A DNA stretch of 64,000 bases, from contig NC_135568.1 in the NCBI RefSeq assembly GCF_964340395.1, positions 10,500,276 through 10,564,275 of the forward strand, in the 5' to 3' direction. Position numbers and translations under genes: made by a program. This document shows positions 36,388 to 46,279 of the stretch, one piece after another; positions within the stretch are counted from its first letter, which is position 1, and every line of letters starts with the position of its first letter. The notes under the pieces were generated by a model. It searched no databases, was not told where the DNA came from, and saw only the letters and a program-made list of their open reading frames with translations. Source of the DNA: Glandiceps talaboti (Eukaryota > Hemichordata > Enteropneusta > Spengelidae).

Positions 36388-37399
36388 GTTTTTAACTGTT
36401 GGTCCCATATTAAAACGCGAGCCTCTCCTGAGTAACAACCAACTCGAAGTTCTAGCTGAGCAATAGTACCTTGAAATGGATCTATCTCCATTTGTATAGT
36501 ATATTTCACATTCCCTCATAACTGTAAGACAATCCAAATTCCTGAAATTAATGATAACCAAAACATTTCACCACGGACATTCTATATTACCTTTGTCTAC
36601 CGCTCATTTTTGACAAATTGTTTTCCAAGTCTTGTGGTATTCCGTGGATAAAATTTAAAGACAGTCTTTTACTGTGGCATACAACCAAACAAGTAGAAGA
36701 CCTAAAAAGTAACTATGCACTGACCAGAGGTAGATGTGTATCTATCTATCTATTCATGGAATTACACCGAAACGACACTGAGAAAGAGGACCAAGGGCCT
36801 AGGGAAAGATTCTTTCAGTTCATTCCACGAACATACACGCGCGCACGCACGCACACACACACATACACGTCAAATTGTAGATCACATGCTCGCTCGCTAC
36901 AGTACTCTGTGTCAAGGCGGCTGAATGGAGTTTGTGTCGAAGCTTTACGATGTACTAGTACGTGTATTTTTAAACAAAATCAGCCAGTGCAGAGGTACTG
37001 CGCAGACCTTCACGTCAAGTTGGTGGCGCTCTACATTTTCCATGTAATAACTTTCAAATATATGCTGATACCACGGATAGGAACGAAATATAATTTGTAT
37101 AAAAGTAAAACCGAGGTAAAAAAAAGTATCTACTGTCCAAACGAAATAAGGAAAGTGTCACTTTGCAAAATAACCCCTATCTTTCAAAAATCTAAAGTCC
37201 CCATATGCATACTTCCAATATTTATGTGAGAAATTTGTACAGGTAGGCTTAGTTTGCCAAAGTGATATTACAATTACGTTGATGACTAGCTCTAACAGAG
37301 GGCTCAAGGCACCAGCTTTTCATTAATACATTTGGCCAGTAGACATGCATGGGTTAATAATCACACACAATGCCCTATTCCCGGGTCTGTGATACAGCG

Positions 37400-37790
37400 A
37401 TATAAGGCCAAATAAAAACAGTTGTTTGGTTCCGGTTACGGTTACCCGACCCCACCTAGTTTTTCACGCCGACCCTACATGCGCCATGCCTTTTTTTTAG
37501 GTATTCGAGAAAAATAATCATAAAATCGCGAAAATCGTGGTCTCGGAAAAAGTAGTGCATGCGGAAACTGACATCAACTTAAAATGACAATATAAAACTA
37601 TTCTTCCAATCTGTAATGGCTGTACATCTGATAGGAAGAAATAAACAACACAGAGACCATTTGGAAAACATGCACTGGGCACATAATCAAAAATATAAAA
37701 TAAAATAAAAAATCTACCTACCCCATCTATTTTAAAACTGAATAATCAGAACCACATTTTTTTTACGCCTAATAGTAAACCAGGGAAAGG
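37400..37790 (+). repeat. Dispersed repeat, copy B (inverted partner at 6.4-6.7 kb)
   Basis: Carries GTTTGGTTCCGGTTACGGTT, CCCCACCTAGTTTTTCACGC and CCAATCTGTAATGGCTGTAC, found in reverse complement at 6390-6670. It is longer than copy A and has a second block CTACCTACCCCATCTATTTT resembling its own start, suggesting degenerate inverted or direct ends. Confidence 0.6.
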
Positions 37791-38190
37791 GCCTGTGACA
37801 TGGTTCCTCGCACTTTTCAGTGCACATCAATCACAAATCACATTAGATTTTTGCCTTGAATAGTGCTAATTTGCTTCTACTATTAAACATGAACGTTGAG
37901 CCAACCCATTTAGCCAATTGTTGGGTCAAATCACTATTGACAAAATCTCAGATTGTCTTCTTGACTGATCCAATAATTTTCTCTTGAAAAGATAGGTTAC
38001 TATTTACACTGTGTCTTGGGGACAAGAAGTCACATATACATGCATGTAAGCCAAACTTCACAATATTGTCTCCAGATGTCCAGTAAAGTGTACCCCACCC
38101 AGTGTTTGTTTACAGACAGTTGTAATATTCTTACGTATCTTTGATTCCTATGATAAATAAATGACAGCTTTGGTTGAAAGACACGATTTA

Positions 38191-39099
38191 TTCAAAGTAT
38201 TAAAGTTTCAATATATTGATAACTATCTCATTCACACAAACAAGTCTTCAACACCACAACATTTTTGTATTTTTGCATTCCTATTCAAAGTATTAAAGTT
38301 TCAATATATTGACAACTATATCATTCGCACAAACAAGTCTTCAACACCACAACATTTTTGTATTTTTGCATTCCGATTCAAAGTATTAAAGTTTCAATAT
38401 ATTGACAACTATATCATTCGCACAAACAAGTCTTCAACACCACAACATTTTTGTATTTTTGCATACCGATTCAAAGTATTAAAGCTTCAATATATTGACA
38501 ACTATATCATTCGCACAGACAAGTCTTCAACACCACAACATTTTTGTATTTTTGCATTCCTATTCAAAGTATTAAAGCTTCAATATATTGACAACTATAT
38601 CATTCGCACAAACAAGTCTTCAACACCACAACATTTTTGTATTTTTGCATTCCTATTCAAAGTATTAAAGTTTCAATATATTGACAACTATATCATTCGC
38701 ACAAACAAGTCTTCAACACCACGACATTTTTGTATTTTTGCATTCCGATTCAAAGTATTAAAGTTTCAATATATTGACAACTATATCATTCGCACAAACA
38801 AGTCTTCAACACCACATTTTTGTATTCTTGCATTCCTATTCAAAGTATTAAAGTTTCAATATATTGACAACTATATCATTCGCACAAACAAGTCAACACC
38901 ACAACATTTTTGTATTTTTGCATTCCGATTCAAAGTATTAAAGTTTCAATATATTGACAACTATATCATTCATAACAAGTCTTCAACACCACAACATTTT
39001 TGTATTTTTGCATTCCGATTCAAAGTATTAAAGTTTCAATATATTGACAACTATATCATTCGCACAGACAAGTCTTCAACACCACAACATTTTTGTATA
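38191..39099. repeat. 93-bp minisatellite, ten units, open in one frame
   Basis: Ten units of TTCAAAGTATTAAAGTTTCA...TTTTTGCATTC. Units 1-6 are 93 bp, units 7-9 are 90 bp (three different 3-bp deletions), and the last is partial. Every unit holds the 12-bp palindrome TCAATATATTGA. Because 93 is 31 x 3, a 314-codon plus-strand frame (38161-39105, ATG to TAG) stays open with a 31-residue repeat (FKVLKFQYIDNYI...). Nearly all differences between units change the amino acid (L/R, F/L, F/Y, Q/R, N/D), which argues against selection on a protein. The array starts about 0.84 kb past the EIF1 stop, on the EIF1 3' side. Confidence 0.95.
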
Positions 39100-39111
39100 A
39101 CATAGGGAAAG

Positions 39112-39117
39112 TTTATT
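39112..39117 (-). terminator. Candidate EIF1 poly(A) signal (distal)
   Basis: AATAAA on the minus strand 0.82 kb after the EIF1 stop, bordering the minisatellite. A second AATAAA lies at 39519-39524, 0.41 kb after the stop. Which is used cannot be told from sequence. Confidence 0.35.
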
Positions 39118-39938
39118 GCAATCATACAACTATTAAAAAATCAAACTACTGAGATGAGACAATTACACTACATACAATAACGACCACATGATAAATTAAA
39201 GCTACAGACTATTAACTAGACTAACTTAAACATTTAGTTGAATTTCACTCATTAACATGTGCATGTACCCTGATCTCATCACTTCACATGGCATTCCTCT
39301 CCTATGGTTATTTGCATAGCCTGTTTGAAGTACTTTCCCATCCTATCCCATTCACAATCCTTCCAAGATGATACAGATGCCGGGTACTATCCAATTAATA
39401 GACCTGTACAACAGATCAAATCAAACTTTTCTACAAACGACTATGTTCTACACATAGTACTGAAATACAACGTACATATAAGATTGAGATGGATGGATGT
39501 GAGATTGTTTTAACAGGATTTATTTGTTACTTACAAAATATCTGGCACAAAATAAAAGAATATCTGTTCTCTTTTCAGTGTGTGAAGTCACCTTATTATA
39601 TGACAACAACTGTGAGCGTTCTTCCTAAAGACAGACTTGAAATAGTGAAGATTCACTGAAAAATTCCAATGCCTTAGTCGTTCCATTTTACAATCCATTT
39701 GTTATCACTTTACTACTAACAGTCTAAGATTTATACAAGTTTTACAAAAACAACCATGGTGGTGGGGAAAAACTAACGACTATGCACACAAAAAAACGAT
39801 TGTTGGTTACTACTGAATTCTTTACCTTACTAATATTATTACAAAACAACCTCTATCCTAGATCAAGAATTTCTAGTCAAAAATACGCATTTAGTAATTT
39901 CTCAAATTCTCCAAGGTGGACGTGCATCTGCCGGGCTC
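39118..39938 (-). other. Probable EIF1 3' UTR
   Basis: Sequence between the EIF1 stop codon and the candidate poly(A) signals. It is AT-rich with no repeats; the short open frame at 39304-39513 is not supported. Confidence 0.45.
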
Positions 39939-40085
39939 TTAGAAACCGTGGAGCTTGAGTTGCCCCTTCTTGCAGATTCCAACCCTCAGCAGGAACTCAT
40001 AAATGTGCTGACGTTGATCTCCTTGCAGCTGTATCACCTCGCCGTACTCCGAATGATCAACTACTGTACCATTGCAGGCAAACTC
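39939..40085 (-). CDS. EIF1: EIF1 coding exon 4
   Basis: Acceptor tttttccag; encodes EFACNGTVVDHSEYGEVIQL through LKLHGF and TAA. Phase 0 entry. Confidence 0.97.
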   Translation of the reverse strand, partial: EFACNGTVVDHSEYGEVIQLQGDQRQHIYEFLLRVGICKKGQLKLHGF

Positions 40086-43000
40086 CTGGAAAAATGATGC
40101 AATATGGGAGATAGTAAGCATGATGTAACACCTACTTCTTGCCATGGTTCACAATTTTTGTCTCGTTCACAGTAAATTTACATTACAAATCTAAGTCTAC
40201 ATTTGATGTAATTGGTGTCTAACATACATACATACAACTAAGTTTATTCCTGTCATATCATACACATGTTATCATAAACTTGATGAAGTGAAGTTAATTG
40301 ACCAAAATATACTACAGGAGAAAACAAACATCAACTGTACACAGTGAGAGACATTACTATTTAGGCCGGGTCAAGTCTGACAGGCAGCATTCCTGTAATA
40401 ACAGGAATTTTGACATCCATGTTGATCGTCTATTTCAAACAATTTCAACTTTCCATTATTCCAAAATTTGGCACGTAATTTTCATGAACGGAGAGAGTAT
40501 CAATGAAGCCTGGGTGCATTTCTTTAAAACTACTTTCATGAGAAACTGACAATGTCAAACTTACTTTTTTGAAGACCTTCACTAACTTCTTCTTGTCAAA
40601 GTCGCCTGATATACCCTGCACAGTTGTAAGAGTCTTCCGACCGTTGCGTTGCTGGATTCTACAAACATGACACAAATAAGATTACCTTACATTATTTTTG
40701 CAAATAGTGAAATACTAAAATTGATGTGATGAGGCATGGGCATTAGTGTATACATGCAGAAACTGCACAAAAAAAAAAAAAAAAAAGCTAGGCCTTAACA
40801 TTCTTAGCTATGTGTATACAGTACAACTGTGCCCTAGTGACATTCAATTCATGTGACCAATGTCGGATCAGAATTACAGTTTTGGTATGAAAAAACGTTG
40901 TTTGACAATAAAATGTGGTGAGTAACTATATGTACTCCTAAGTTCTCAAACTACACTAGGACACACTAAGAGGGGATATTAGCTATGGAGAAATATGAGT
41001 ACTAAAAATCAGAACGTGTAGGTACAAAGACAATGGTTTCGAGATACTATGCAGGAAGACAAGCACACTTTAACAGTTACGGCTGCAAGTACAAACAAGT
41101 TAAGAGCTTTGCAAAAACCACTTTACACTTTGACTGGGTAACAAATGAGAAAATAATGGTGTTGTCGGTAAAAGCAAGACCAGCACACCAACTCTACACC
41201 CACAATACTGATAATCAGAAACTGAACATGTTAATAAGAGGTCGATTTTATTTACACATCAACGGTACTTAACAGGTTGAAACTGTGATTGTGCAGGTAA
41301 CAGTGCTTACAAGGTACAGACCCAAAAACAAATTTGATTGGACCTAATATGGCATATTGTGTGTGTAGCTACACAAGTTACCCACAGTTGATTCAATACT
41401 GTTCAGGCCAAATTCAAAAATATGATATTAATACTAAGACATTATTACATTTAACAAAACAGTTTTTTAGTAAATATTGCAATTTAGCTAAAAACATACC
41501 TTATGTGGATGACCCCCTCTTGTACTCCCTCGTCCTCTCCTTTGGATGCATCAGCAAAGGGATCTGTAGTAAAGAGAGAGAATAAATGAAAACCTATACT
41601 ATGACAGGACCCCATGATGAGTGCAAGTACCTGGCGGCGGCCACTGGTACTCGGGGTATTTGAACGAGTGCTTGCAGTGTTATCTGCATCCGGACTGTGA
41701 GTGAAAGTGCAGAAGAAACACTGCAAGCACGAGTGCAAATATTTTATGTACCCACACTGGAACTTGCGTGGCACGGGGTTGTTATTATTACATACATTTA
41801 TCTGAAAGGCAAATTTCCCTAAAAATCATAGTGCGATCACACATGAAATAAGACATTTTTCAAAATGTTGGGTTCTGGAGTAATTTAATTGGATTTCTAT
41901 CACTTTCACTATACACAATTGGCAAGAAAAACCTAGTTAAAACTTGAACAACAACATAACTATTCATTGTTTTATTTGAAGGTGATAACTGAAGACAAAG
42001 ATGATACAAATTGCTAAAAGAGTGGGAAGACAAAGAATGTCTACTCCTAAGGCTACATTTTGTGCACCTTTTGGGCCCATGAACATTCAAGGAGTTCATG
42101 TAATACAAATATTTTGTTCTCATGAACAGAAATGTCATCATTCCAACTGAACCAATAATCTGATACACAATAAATACAAAATGTGACACATGTTTATAAC
42201 CTCCCAGTATTTATCTCATTATTTTGGAAATTGTTTTTCATGGATTCTTTTTAACTGTATTGCAATTTTTTGGTGTATGAGCTGGTACTCGAAGTAAATC
42301 ATTATGATTATTATATTAATCAAAATTATTATAGTTTCATTTTAATATTTTTTCTTCTAATTACCATCAGTTAATTTTCATACCATTTGTGCTTAAAAAA
42401 GTATAAAATTGATTTTGTTTATGACTATACCATCATTGATATTTATACCTTCTTTCCAATTACAATATTTTTCATGTTCAATACGTTACATATACAAAAT
42501 ATTCTCAGTTCAAAATTTATAACTTGCATGGATATGACATGAACTATGGCTTCTAAATATAATAATTATGTGTTGTTACAGGTCAGAGGAAGATCAAAAC
42601 AGTAATAGTGAGTACAAACGAGTGTGTTCCCCCCCCCCCTCCCCCATTTGACATGCCTCTACCCACAACAATTTGAAAACATGGCATTTCCCTATCCGGG
42701 TTCCCCCATTATGTGGTGACTCACAAGTAAACAAAGATTTCATCATTCTCACCAATAACAAGTTTTGACCTTGCTTAGAAGCATAGTGACTTTACCTTGT
42801 TCAATAACTCCTCTACTCTGTTAAATATATTCTAGATGACACCTTTAAATTAACAGTTAAAATATTCATGACCACCATTATTTTGTCATCATCATCATTA
42901 CTTCTTAGTTTTTTCTGACTGTAAATTGGTATATATTGTCTATTTGTCTCTATTTTTCAAACTCTATTTGCTGTTTTCTTATGTCCATGTCAACTCAAAT

Positions 43001-44040
43001 GTGTTTTGTTGTTTAGTCATTTCATGGTTTCGGTATAATTTGTAAAATTGTTACTATGACTTCAACAAAGAAGAAATTCTAACCATTTTGAGCAGTTTGT
43101 ACGAGACGTGACTGCATTTCCCGAGAGCTGGGGATCTAAGGGGTCCTGTATTTTCTTGGGTCTATATTAGAATGAAAGAATCAGTTGCCTTGTAGAGCTA
43201 GTGAAAAATGTTGGTCCAGAATATAAATGAACAATTCCGTGTAACTGTAATCATTTGGCTCCGGTTATAAAATAACACAAATGCGATGACCCAGAATTGA
43301 AACATGCCTCTTTTAATCCTTTCGGATATTGTGTGCGGGTGTCATGTTAAAAAATATCAATAAGGGAACAGCCTTGTTTTCAATACAATAACAGGAAACA
43401 GAAAGTGAGCCCAACTTATGATGACGATGAGTAATGTAGTCACACGGAAGATATGACTTAATCACGCGTCAAAATGTATTACAAACTCAGTTGAATGGCT
43501 GGCTTCCTCATTCCACTCTCCCGTTTTCGGCCGGAGATTATCACGAAAAAAAGAGGTCAATTTAGGTAACTCTTCGCTGTAACATTTTACAGGATATGTG
43601 ATAGTACACATCGGTTGATGGCAATAATGTGTTACGCGAAAATGAGAGACAGATCATTGACGCAAACGGTACACGACGTTTTCAGCTTGCATGTAATAAA
43701 TCCGTTTTTTGTTGACCGCGTTTATATATCGTTCTTTATATAAACATTGCGACACGTACGTATCAAAACGACTTTTTGGGGGCACACACGACGACTGAGA
43801 AACTAGGAGTTTCGTGCTACATTACTTCAGAAGGTCATGAATAACCAAACGTGAAAAATGAAGAGGAATAGTCCGTAAAGATGAACTATAAAATGAATAT
43901 CTGTAAGGGCGTACCCTCCTTTTGTATTATTAAAACGCAATGGCCGCCATTTTCTGCCCTATAAACCATTGAACTAACATCAGAAAATAGTGAAAAAAAT
44001 CTGCGTACTTACCAAAGGTTTGAAGATTTTGGATCGACAT
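39939..44040 (-). CDS. EIF1: Eukaryotic translation initiation factor 1 (eIF1/SUI1), complete
   Basis: eIF1 binds the 40S subunit near the P site and enforces start-codon selection in the scanning 43S complex. Four coding exons: 44040-44013, 41563-41500, 40658-40565, 40085-39939. The frame is continuous and gives 110 residues (human 113). Visible: N-terminus MSIQNLQTFDPFADASKG, the SUI1 core IHIRIQQRNGRKTLTTVQGI, DKKKLVKVFKKEFACNGTV, YGEVIQLQGDQR, and C-terminal LKLHGF. The basic loop NGRK and the GDQR motif are conserved. Unusual for the family is IYEFLLRVGICKKGQ near the C-terminus. The ATG has C at -3 and T at +4, a poor context, as is typical of eIF1 genes. Identification is secure. Confidence 0.97.
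40086..41499 (-). other. EIF1 introns 2 and 3
   Basis: Introns 40086-40564 and 40659-41499. The latter has an 18-base A run at 40769-40786. No other structure seen; the open frames here are unsupported. Confidence 0.55.
40565..40658 (-). CDS. EIF1: EIF1 coding exon 3
   Basis: Acceptor tttgtag, donor AAAAAA followed by gtaagt; encodes IQQRNGRKTLTTVQGISGDF and DKKKLVKVFKK, the SUI1 core. Confidence 0.97.
41500..41563 (-). CDS. EIF1: EIF1 coding exon 2
   Basis: Acceptor tactacag, donor ATAAG followed by gtatgt; phases 1 to 2. Encodes DPFADASKGEDEGVQEG and VIHI. Confidence 0.95.
41668..41730. repeat. Perfect 14-bp inverted repeat in EIF1 intron 1
   Basis: GTGCTTGCAGTGTT (41668-41681) and AACACTGCAAGCAC (41717-41730), with a 35-base loop. 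Looser inverted similarity (GAGTGCAAGTACC, ACTGGTAC / GTACCCACACT) extends outward to about 41620-41770, suggesting a small foldback element. Confidence 0.65.
42619..42775. mobile_element. Degraded hAT-like MITE
   Basis: TATGTGGTGACTCACAAG and flanking words match the reverse-orientation MITE (10.4-kb copy). The left end GAGTGTGTTCCCC is mutated and has a C-homopolymer. No target duplication is recognisable. Confidence 0.45.
44013..44040 (-). CDS. EIF1: EIF1 coding exon 1
   Basis: ATG at 44040; encodes MSIQNLQTF plus the first base of Asp, donor TTTG followed by gtaagt. Too short for open-frame detection. Found by family knowledge of the N-terminus and the phase match to exon 2. Confidence 0.93.
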
Positions 44041-44402
44041 GCGATTGGAGGTAAGCTCTTGCTTCTTTAAAGATAAAAAATAAAGTATGTAGGACGTTAG
44101 ATTGCGAGGATTACAATGGATAGAACCAGGTAGTTGTGTTTAGCGAATACGATGGAATCACAAGCAATGGCGACTATGGAATGTCTGTGTAGCGGAAATT
44201 GCGCAATAATATAAGTGCGTTGAGGGCGCTCATCTCTGACGTAAACGCATTGACGATAGCGACTGCGTCACAATGTCCATTTCTCGAGAAAGATCGTGAA
44301 TCCTCGTGCCAAGGACACGAGTCACACGACCTTGTTTTGTTTTTTATTGTCACAAAGGTATATGTATTGGTTACATGCCCATTCAAGGCAAGGATGCCAC
44401 GC

Positions 44403-44420
44403 CATATATAGGCTACGTCA
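44403..44420 (-). promoter_or_regulatory. Possible TATA box and CRE-like site upstream of EIF1
   Basis: On the minus strand TGACGTA is followed, after a few bases, by TATATATGG about 365 bp before the EIF1 ATG. Placement fits a promoter only if the 5' leader is long or spliced. Weak. Confidence 0.2.
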
Positions 44421-46112
44421 CGAAATCTACAACAATAGAGCTGATACTCCATAAACTTCAAACCGTCATCAAAGTTGGACAACTTTGCAAAGAAAAACTT
44501 TATTGAATACATTGTCGTTTATTTTCTATTTGTTTGTTTTTTCGGGAGTGAACGCCACTCAGGAAATCGAAAACAACGACACCACGAAGGAAACAGAGGT
44601 CAATTAAAGAAATTTAACCTCTTCCTACATTAAATTGTCATTGAATTGGCCTAAATCATTATGGTATCACTGGTATATCATCATCCACTTGAATCAATTT
44701 GTATTAAAAAATGTAATAAAAATAGTATTCATCGTTATAGAATACTTAGTCTAGAACCTATATTTATCGGCGTTCTCTACGGTCGTAACGCGTATAGGAA
44801 CTAGACTATAGAATACTGAGTTTACTGCAACAATAAACGAGAGACAACAATGGTGTACAGTAGGACAAAACTGATTGGGAACCACGGCGGAAGGCCAAGT
44901 TTGTCGACAAAAATTAGCCTTGACATACCGTTGTAAATCTTGAGCACGTAGAGTCCCCGGTAAAGTCATGGTCAAAATAGTTGAACTGATCACAATATTT
45001 GTTCGTAAGCACGAAGATTCAAGTTAAATGCCTCGGTCGTGGGGGTGTGTGGGGTGGTATGTGGCTGGGCAATCTGATTAAAATCTGATGTGGTGAATGT
45101 GGCTTGATTTCTTTGTTTACCTCTATTTCCTTCGTTTATTGTTATTTGCTTTCGATTTTATTGTTCCTTCCCAATGTGAAGGCTCGGAAACAACAACATC
45201 GAAGACAAACGACAATAAACGAATGTAAGGGAGGTAAACAAAGAAATCGAGTCGTACTCACCACATCAGATTCTAATCAGATATTGGATGTTGGGGTTCT
45301 TTAAGCACACGCAAGGCGCACCACAAGGACATGCAAACTTGCTTATATGTTTGAGGGCTTTAACGAGCCAAGGATACGAATAATCTAAAAATAACCGTAA
45401 TCTCTTTACACTGATACTCTCGCTTTATTTCTCTAGAGGGCGCTGAATCTTTCGTGCAGGGCGGCATGCTTTTTATCAGTGTAACCATCCATACAAGCAA
45501 GATCCAAGGTCGAGTAATGAAAGTAGCAACGTCATTTATATTCACAATCGTAAACTGACATTCTATATATCCACATATATACAAGCAAGATTCCGAAGAG
45601 GAGTGCGAATTTGGGGGGATTCCTGGAGTAATGACTCGAAAAGGCGGGGACGATTACTCACACGGATCCGGAGCCCGCATGTGCTATGTTTGTTGGGATT
45701 GGGTGACTCTGGGATAGCCTGTGGACTGACGACTGGGAAAGCCTTGACAGTTCCACAGCAACGTAATATAGAACGTGTAACATAGCCCTATATCACATAG
45801 TCCCAAACATGAATAGATCTCTGTAGCACTTGTGTGTGTTTGTGTGTATTTGTCTGTATAACAGAAAATCGATGGGAGCAATTCCCAGCACGCCGGCACA
45901 AAAATTGAAAAAAAAATAAATAAAAAAAATCCGATTTTATTTTAATATTTACAGGCAGGCAGACATATTGTGTGGAATAACTTTAATAAAAAGTAAAATC
46001 ATACACATATCGGAAGCACACATAAATCCGCAAAGGTTGAAACGATGAATATAAGTTATCCGATTGTAAAATCAGGGTACATTCACTTCGATCGGTACTA
46101 AGTTCAGATTTC
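44421..46112. other. Spacer between EIF1 and the BLH-phosphatase gene
   Basis: Upstream region of EIF1 and 3' flank of the minus-strand gene ending at 46113. Holds a foldback element at 45071-45286 and A-rich sequence near 45905-45930. Minus-strand AATAAA at 45936-45941 could serve the BLH gene. Confidence 0.5.
45071..45286. mobile_element. Foldback element, about 215 bp, long inverted arms
   Basis: Arms of about 95 bp run inward from AATCTGATTAAAATCTGATG at the left and the complementary CATCAGATTCTAATCAGAT at the right. They include CTTTGTTTACCTC / GAGGTAAACAAAG and CGTTTATTGT / ACAATAAACG, around an 18-base centre. The two arms remain about 80-85% complementary. No target duplication identified. 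Confidence 0.75.
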
Positions 46113-46279
46113 TTACAATTGGCAATGATGTCTCGGTGCGGCCAATGCATCCCTGAGGGCTACGTAGTCTGACTTGGTATATTCCGAATCAAAGTCGTAT
46201 CCGATCACGTGAGCCTGGCCAATCAACCAATCAAAGTCCCTGCATGACATGTATGCCTCCATTAAAAGTGAAAAGAAAC
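46113..46279 (-). CDS. BLH-phosphatase gene coding exon 3
   Basis: Acceptor atttctag; encodes FFSLLMEAYMSCRDFDW through HHCQL and TAA. It forms the helix after the catalytic loop and the C-terminus. Confidence 0.82.

Larger units (their letters stand above)
33679..38160. other. Spacer between LARP4 (5' end) and EIF1 (3' side)
   Basis: Contains the LARP4 upstream region, a SINE tail at 36285-36390, a CA-rich patch near 36850 and a dispersed repeat at 37400-37790. The longest open frame, 203 codons at 36618-37229, includes the CA-rich patch and resembles no family I know. No gene supported. Confidence 0.55.
41564..44012 (-). other. EIF1 intron 1 (2.4 kb)
   Basis: Contains a hairpin at 41668-41730, a C13-type homopolymer near 42630 and a degraded hAT-like MITE at about 42619-42775. 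No exon-like sequence was recognised in the remainder. Confidence 0.55.

Noticed and set aside
36618-37229. 203-codon plus-strand open frame
   Set aside because: Includes a CA-rich microsatellite patch, shows no domain, hydrophobic pattern or family resemblance, and no clear promoter or splice context.
41860-42189. 109-codon minus-strand open frame
   Set aside because: Lies in EIF1 intron 1 between exons whose phases join exactly without it.
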